Source: Caballeronia catudaia
GTDB lineage: Bacteria > Pseudomonadota > Gammaproteobacteria > Burkholderiales > Burkholderiaceae
Assembly: GCF_001544755.2 (NCBI RefSeq)
Contig: NZ_FCOF02000016.1
Location: 62,001-126,000 of the forward strand
Length of the DNA stretch: 64,000 bases
Reading direction: 5' to 3'
Shown here one piece after another: positions 59,569 through 64,000 of this stretch; within the stretch, counting starts at the first letter, position 1, and each line of letters opens with the position of its first letter. The notes under the pieces are model-generated. The model was not told the DNA's origin and ran no database searches. It worked only from the letters and a program-made list of their open reading frames with translations. The position numbers and the translations under genes were made by a program.

Positions 59569-60527
59569 AAAAAACCTGGTTCTCTGTCGGGCAGATCCTG
59601 CTTACGCTCATCGTCGTCGCGATTGCGGCGGTCGTGTTGTGGAAGCTCGTCGACTACTACATGTTCGCGCCGTGGACGCGCGACGGCCACGTGCGCGCCG
59701 ATGTGATCCAGGTCGCGCCCGACGTGTCCGGCCTCATCACCGAAGTGAGGGTCATCGACAATCAGCAGGTCAAAAAAGGCGACGTGCTGTTCGTGATCGA
59801 TCAGGCGCGCTATGCGCTTGCGTTGCGTAACGCGCAGGCCACCGCGCAGCAGCGCCGCGCGACGCTCGATCAGGCGCGCCGCGAAGATACGCGCAATCGC
59901 AAGCTCGGCAATCTCGTCGCGCGCGAAGTGGTCGAGGAGACGCAGTCGCGCGTCGAGCAGGCGACGGCCGCGCTCGCGGATGCCGACGTCGCCATCGATA
60001 CCGCGCGCCTCAATCTGCAACGCACGGAGATCGTAAGTCCCGTCGACGGTTATCTGAACGATCGCGCGCCGCGCACCGGCGAATATGTCGCGGCGGGCCG
60101 CGCGGTGCTGTCGGTGGTCGACATGCATTCGTTCCGCGTCGATGGCTACTTCGAGGAAACGAAGCTGCATGGCATTGATATCGGCCAGCCCGTCGATATC
60201 AAGGTGATGGGCGAGCCGAACGTATTGCGCGGACATGTGCAGAGCATTGTGGCAGCGATCGAGGATCGCGACCGTCAGCAAAGCCCGAGCCTTCTGCCGA
60301 ACGTGAATCCCGCGTTTAGCTGGGTGCGCCTCGCGCAGCGCATTCCCGTGCGCGTCACGCTCGATGAAATTCCCGCCGACTTCCGCATGATCGCGGGCCG
60401 CACGGCGACGGTTTCGGTGCGCGGCATCGGACCGGCAATCGGCAGGCGCGCCGCGTCGGAGACATCGCCCGCGTCCGCACCCGCGCCGACTTCGAGCATA
60501 TCGGGCGCATCGGGTGCATCGCGATGA
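59565..60527 (+). CDS. HlyD-family membrane-fusion protein (AaeA-like)
   Basis: 320 aa. N-terminal membrane anchor at residues 6-26, biotinyl-lipoyl half motifs (APWTRDGHVRADVIQVAPDVSGLI and VSPVDGYLNDRAPRTGEYV), a coiled-coil hairpin between them (rich in Arg/Gln/Glu) and a beta-barrel end. Bridges the FUSC protein to the outer-membrane channel. It starts at GTG 59565 overlapping the DUF1656 stop and overlaps the NodT gene by 4 bases. The C-terminal 25 residues are Ala/Ser/Pro-rich. Confidence 0.92.
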   Translation: MKKTWFSVGQILLTLIVVAIAAVVLWKLVDYYMFAPWTRDGHVRADVIQVAPDVSGLITEVRVIDNQQVKKGDVLFVIDQARYALALRNAQATAQQRRATLDQARREDTRNRKLGNLVAREVVEETQSRVEQATAALADADVAIDTARLNLQRTEIVSPVDGYLNDRAPRTGEYVAAGRAVLSVVDMHSFRVDGYFEETKLHGIDIGQPVDIKVMGEPNVLRGHVQSIVAAIEDRDRQQSPSLLPNVNPAFSWVRLAQRIPVRVTLDEIPADFRMIAGRTATVSVRGIGPAIGRRAASETSPASAPAPTSSISGASGASR

Positions 60528-61969
60528 AAGCGCTCGTCTTCGTCGCTTCGTCGGCATTCGTGCTATTCGGCTGCACGACGATGGGCCCCGATTACAAGCT
60601 GCCCGATAACGCCGCCGTCAACTCGCCCTATGCGAACGCGGCCATCGACGGCGCGGATCAGGCGCCCGTCACGCAAGGCGAAGTGCCCGCGAAGTGGTGG
60701 CGTCTCTATGACGATCCCGTCGTCGATCAACTCGTGACCGAAGCGCTCGCTTCGAACACGGATCTGCGCGTCGCCGCCGCGAATCTCGCGCGCTCGCGCG
60801 CCGAAGTGGAATTCGCCAACAAGCAAGGCGGATTTTCGGGCAAGACATCGGCGGCGTTTCAACGCGCGCAGGAATCGGCGGAGCAGTATCTGTTGACGGA
60901 GAAGATTCCGGTCGTCAACGAAGGCGCGCTCGATCTTTCGATATCCTATGAATTCGATCTTTTCGGCAAGTTGAGGCGCGGCGTCGAAGCGGCGAACGCG
61001 GAAGACGAAGCCGTCGAAGCCGCGCAGGATCTCGCGCGCATCACCGTGGTCGCGGATGTCGTGCGCGCGTATGTCGAATCGTGCTCGGCGGCGGAAGAAC
61101 TGGAGATCGCGCGCAAGTCACTCGCGCTGCAGAAGCAGCGCGTGCAGCTCACGCAGCGTCTGCGCGATGCGGGCCGCGGCAACCAGTCGGAAGTCACGCG
61201 CGGACAGACGCAGGCCGACACGCTCGCCGCCGATATCCCGCGCTTCGTCGCGCGCCGCCGCGTCGCGCAATATCGCCTCGCGATGCTGCTCGCGCGTGCG
61301 CCATCGGATTTGCCGAAGGCGGCGCTCGCGTGCAATAAATTGCCGAAGCTGCGCGCGCCGATTCCGGTCGGCAGTGGCGCCGCACTGCTCAAGCGCCGTC
61401 CCGACGTACGTCAGGCCGAACGGCAGCTCGCGTCATCGACGGCGCGCATCGGCGTGGCGACGGCGGCGTTGTATCCGTCGGTGAGCTTTGGCGCATCGGT
61501 GGGATCGGTCGGCGTCGTGGAAGATCTGTTCGGCCCGACAACGAACCGCTGGGCGTTCGGTCCGCTCATCAGCTGGACCCTCCCGATCAACGGTCAGCGC
61601 GCGCGCGTGGTGCAGGCCGAAGCGGCGACGAGCGGCGCGCTCGCGCATTTCGACGGCGTCGTGCTGAAGGCGCTTCAGGAAACGCAGAGCAGTCTCGCGA
61701 CCTACGCGTCCGATACCACGCGCGCCGATGCCTTGCGCACCGCGTACAAATCGGCGATCCAATCGGCCGATGAAACGAACCGGCTATATCACGCGGGCCG
61801 CGAGTCCTTCCTCAACGATCTCGATGCGACGCGCACGCTCACGGGCGTCGCGGCGCAAGTGGCGGCGGCCGAAGGACAGGTCGCGGTCGATCAGGTCAAC
61901 CTGTTCCGCGCGCTCGGCGGGGGCTGGGAAACCGACGAAGCCCTTGCGCAGATTTCGAAGGGAAAATAA
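60524..61969 (+). CDS. NodT-family outer-membrane efflux lipoprotein
   Basis: 481 aa. Lipoprotein signal peptide with lipobox LFGC (Cys about residue 17). The OEP domains are two repeats, each with long helices and a beta hairpin; RRPDVRQAERQLASSTARIGVATAALYP is the well-known conserved block of the second. It forms the trimeric outer-membrane duct of the tripartite pump. Last gene of the MarR operon proper. Confidence 0.92.
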   Translation: MKALVFVASSAFVLFGCTTMGPDYKLPDNAAVNSPYANAAIDGADQAPVTQGEVPAKWWRLYDDPVVDQLVTEALASNTDLRVAAANLARSRAEVEFANKQGGFSGKTSAAFQRAQESAEQYLLTEKIPVVNEGALDLSISYEFDLFGKLRRGVEAANAEDEAVEAAQDLARITVVADVVRAYVESCSAAEELEIARKSLALQKQRVQLTQRLRDAGRGNQSEVTRGQTQADTLAADIPRFVARRRVAQYRLAMLLARAPSDLPKAALACNKLPKLRAPIPVGSGAALLKRRPDVRQAERQLASSTARIGVATAALYPSVSFGASVGSVGVVEDLFGPTTNRWAFGPLISWTLPINGQRARVVQAEAATSGALAHFDGVVLKALQETQSSLATYASDTTRADALRTAYKSAIQSADETNRLYHAGRESFLNDLDATRTLTGVAAQVAAAEGQVAVDQVNLFRALGGGWETDEALAQISKGK

Positions 61970-61980
61970 GCGCCGGGGAG

Positions 61981-62490
61981 ATGATCGTGCGCGCGAGCGA
62001 ATATCGGTTCGTTACCGTCTGGAAGATCGAAGCGCCGCTTGAACAAGTATGGAACGCGATCCACGATCCGGCCGCGTGGCCGCAATGGTGGACGTGCGTC
62101 GAGCGCGTGATCGAAGTGGAAAGCGGCGCGGACGATGGCGTCGGTGCGCTGCATCGCTATACGTGGAAGGGGCGCTTGCCGTACCGCGTGCGCTTCGACA
62201 TGCGCGTGACGCGCGTCGAACCGCTCGTGTTGCTGGAGGGCGTTGCGAGCGGCGATGTCGATGGCTTCGGGTGCTGGCGCTTTTCGTCGAGCGATGGCGT
62301 CACCATCGTGCGATATGAATGGCGCGTGCGCACCGGGCGTGGATGGATGAATCTGCTCGCGCCCATCGCGCGCCCGCTCTTCGAATGGAATCACGATTAC
62401 GTGATGCAGCAAGGCGGCGAAGCGCTGGCGAAGCGGCTAGATGCGCGGCTCGTCGGCATCGTGCATCGCGAAGGAATGCAGACTCGCTAA
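61981..62490 (+). CDS. SRPBCC/polyketide cyclase-like protein
   Basis: 169 aa from ATG 61981. GGGGAG at 61975-61980 touches this ATG, so the GTG at 61987, six bases from it, is the more likely start (167 aa). Begins with VWKIEAPLEQVWNAIHDPAAWPQWW, the typical opening of START/SRPBCC proteins, and ends with a long helix (GGEALAKRLDARL). It has a hydrophobic ligand cavity by family. Lies 11 bases after the NodT gene, possibly part of the efflux operon. Ligand unknown. Confidence 0.85.
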   Translation: MIVRASEYRFVTVWKIEAPLEQVWNAIHDPAAWPQWWTCVERVIEVESGADDGVGALHRYTWKGRLPYRVRFDMRVTRVEPLVLLEGVASGDVDGFGCWRFSSSDGVTIVRYEWRVRTGRGWMNLLAPIARPLFEWNHDYVMQQGGEALAKRLDARLVGIVHREGMQTR

Positions 62491-62551
62491 GGGTTTCATA
62501 AGGGTTCGCCGGATAAGATCGCATCGAACTTCCGGCCCAGGGCCCCGCCGC

Positions 62552-63154
62552 ATGAACGAACTCGAAACGCTGAACCGCGCGTTGTTCCTGATGATCAACG
62601 CAGACCCCATGTCACCGCGTTGGCAGATCGACGTCACACTGGCCGTCGCCGATGACCTCATCTATCTGATACCGGCAACGCTTTGCCTCATGTGGCTTTT
62701 CGGCGTTGGCCGTCAGCGCGCGGCAGCCGTGCGCGCATGTTGCGTCACCTTTCTCGCGCTCGGCCTGAACCAGTTGATCGGTCTGGTGTGGATGCATCCG
62801 AGGCCGTTCATGATCGGCCTCGGTCATACGTTCCTGGAGCACGCAGCCGACTCGTCTTTCCCCAGCGACCACATAACCGTGTTCGCGAGCGTCGCGCTGA
62901 CGTTCCTTCTTGCAGGGCTCGTTCGCACTGGCTTATCGCTCATGCTCGCGGGCGCGGCGGTCGCATGGGCGCGGGTGGCCATCGGCGTGCATTTCCCGCT
63001 CGATATGGCAGGCGCCGTGTGCGTCGCGTGCGTGGCTTATGTGCTCGTCGCGCCGCTGTGGGCGCGTGCGGGCGATGCATTGATGCGCAGGCTCGTCAGG
63101 CTATATCGACGAGCGTTGTCGTGGCCGATCCGGCGTGGCTGGTTCGCACGTTAG
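62552..63154 (+). CDS. PAP2-family phosphatase (undecaprenyl-diphosphatase BcrC-like)
   Basis: 200 aa, five to six membrane helices. Motifs: HPRPFMIGLGHTF (C1 region), PSDHITVF (C2, with catalytic His) and ARVAIGVHFPLDM (C3). Starts NRALFLMINADP, as in BcrC-type undecaprenyl pyrophosphate phosphatases, which recycle the lipid carrier of the cell wall and give some bacitracin tolerance. The ATG at 62552 follows the first conserved residues; a longer upstream frame overlaps the SRPBCC gene and is not used. Confidence 0.88.
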   Translation: MNELETLNRALFLMINADPMSPRWQIDVTLAVADDLIYLIPATLCLMWLFGVGRQRAAAVRACCVTFLALGLNQLIGLVWMHPRPFMIGLGHTFLEHAADSSFPSDHITVFASVALTFLLAGLVRTGLSLMLAGAAVAWARVAIGVHFPLDMAGAVCVACVAYVLVAPLWARAGDALMRRLVRLYRRALSWPIRRGWFAR

Positions 63155-63182
63155 GGCCATCACTGAAAGAGCGCGGCAACCC

Positions 63183-64000
63183 TCACGCCGCGTGCGCCGT
63201 TCTCAACCTTTCGACCACCACGACACCCCGCATCAACGCCCCGCTCAAAAATCCTGCGACCTCCGCCGCGGGCATCGGCCGGCTCAGCAAGAACCCCTGC
63301 ATCTGATCGCAAGCAAGCTCGCCAAGCGTGCGAAACTGCGCCTCCGTCTCGACGCCTTCCGCCACGACTTCAATCTGCAACGCACGGGCAAGCGTCACCA
63401 CCGCGGACAGCAACGCGCTGCCGCGCTGGCCGGCGGAATCGAGATCGCGCACGAACGAACCGTCGATCTTGATCTGGTCGAATCGAAAACGCTGCAGATA
63501 GCCCAGGCTCGAATAGCCGGTGCCGAAATCATCGACGGCCACGGCATAACCGCGCGCCTGCAACGCCTCGATCGTGCAGCTTGTCTTCTCCACGTTCTGC
63601 ATCGCCGTGGTTTCGGTGATCTCGAACATGAGGCGCGACGGATCGACATCGGCCGCGCCAACCAGCGCATCGATATGCGCAACGAGATCCGGGACGTTGA
63701 ACTGGATCGGCGACAGATTCACCGATACGCATATGGCGGGCAACCCTTGCGTGTCCCATAACGTGATGTTGCGGCACACTTCGCGCAACACCCAATCGCC
63801 GATCTCGACGATGAGCCCCGAGCGTTCCGCGACCGGAATGAACTCGAGCGGCGCGATCTCGCCCAGCTCCGGATGATGCCAGCGGATCAGCGCCTCGACG
63901 CCCGTCACCGATTGCGTCGCGACGCTGAACTTAGGCTGGAACGACAGACTGAGTTCATCTTCGATCAAGGCGCGATGCAGGTCACGTTGCAGAATCAGCG
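63183..64000 (-). CDS. EAL-domain cyclic-di-GMP phosphodiesterase (partial)
   Basis: C-terminal 272 residues; the frame continues past the right edge, so N-terminal domains are outside the window. The EAL domain looks active: EALIRWHHP, SVNLSPIQF, FEITET, VDDFGTGYSS, IKIDGSFV, EVVAEGVET and QGFLLSRP include the metal and catalytic residues. It would hydrolyse cyclic-di-GMP, promoting motility over biofilm. The internal Met near 63968 is not the true start because conserved EAL sequence (LQRDLHRALI) precedes it. Confidence 0.92.
   Translation of the reverse strand, partial: LILQRDLHRALIEDELSLSFQPKFSVATQSVTGVEALIRWHHPELGEIAPLEFIPVAERSGLIVEIGDWVLREVCRNITLWDTQGLPAICVSVNLSPIQFNVPDLVAHIDALVGAADVDPSRLMFEITETTAMQNVEKTSCTIEALQARGYAVAVDDFGTGYSSLGYLQRFRFDQIKIDGSFVRDLDSAGQRGSALLSAVVTLARALQIEVVAEGVETEAQFRTLGELACDQMQGFLLSRPMPAAEVAGFLSGALMRGVVVVERLRTAHAA

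Noticed and set aside
1..64000. CRISPR arrays, tRNA or rRNA genes, insertion sequences, prophage
   Set aside because: None could be recognised on reading both strands; a tRNA or profile RNA search would be needed to exclude small RNAs.

Overview
The window reads as a piece of a high-GC betaproteobacterial genome of the Burkholderiaceae (Paraburkholderia/Caballeronia type), probably a secondary chromosome. The support is family content: a single-chain indolepyruvate ferredoxin oxidoreductase, a MarR-FUSC-DUF1656-HlyD-NodT efflux operon, a three-part gluconate-type dehydrogenase, many LysR regulators, and accessory catabolic and secondary-metabolism genes. No ribosomal genes, tRNA genes, CRISPR array, insertion sequence or prophage was recognised. 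This is judged from family resemblance only; no database search was possible.

Layout. (1) 1-3442, minus strand: a periplasmic flavin dehydrogenase complex (Tat-exported small subunit, GMC flavoprotein with a cysteine cluster, multihaem cytochrome c cut by the left edge). (2) 3716-20347: an aryl-polyene/xanthomonadin-type pigment cluster made of two divergent arms. The left arm has ACP, ketoreductase, a flavin-dependent halogenase-like protein, a MipA/OmpV outer-membrane protein, an acyltransferase and a glycosyltransferase. The right arm has a membrane protein, a fused acyl ligase-dehydratase, an LpxL-like acyltransferase, a LolA-like carrier, an MMPL exporter, a NodB deacetylase, a methyltransferase, a ketosynthase with its chain-length partner and a second dehydratase. 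A UbiE-like methyltransferase meets this arm tail to tail. (3) 20569-26292: a flavin reductase-like protein and an eroded sugar-acid locus: an intact IlvD/Edd dehydratase flanked by an internally deleted LysR gene and a DapA-family remnant, then a LysR regulator with two HTH domains and an O-methyltransferase. (4) 26398-34717: a SulP transporter with beta-carbonic anhydrase, a hydrolase, a deacetylase-glycosyltransferase pair, a FadR-type regulator and small unknown genes. (5) 34863-38794: a class II UvrA, a small alarmone-hydrolase-like HD protein and a YdcF protein.

(6) 39195-45323 is the most interesting stretch: a compact run of ACP, acyl-CoA dehydrogenase-like flavoprotein, a SerRS-like amino acid:carrier-protein ligase and a DUF1839 protein, then a perfect 15-bp stem-loop and a GH2 glycosidase. 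The logic suggests that an amino acid is loaded on the dedicated ACP and oxidised there, with an unknown product. (7) 45339-54334: indolepyruvate ferredoxin oxidoreductase with a divergent LysR, then LysR, a fused aconitase-family hydratase and an MFS transporter. (8) 54346-56498: an intact class C beta-lactamase whose divergent ampR survives only as about 115 bp, and a YoaK-like membrane protein. (9) 56708-64000: a MarR-controlled tripartite efflux operon with a clear palindromic operator, an SRPBCC protein, a PAP2 phosphatase and an EAL-domain protein cut by the right edge.

A recurrent theme is gene decay by internal deletion: the LysR at 21273, the DapA-family gene at 23819 and ampR at 55625 all retain recognisable ends or pieces while their middles or flanks are missing.
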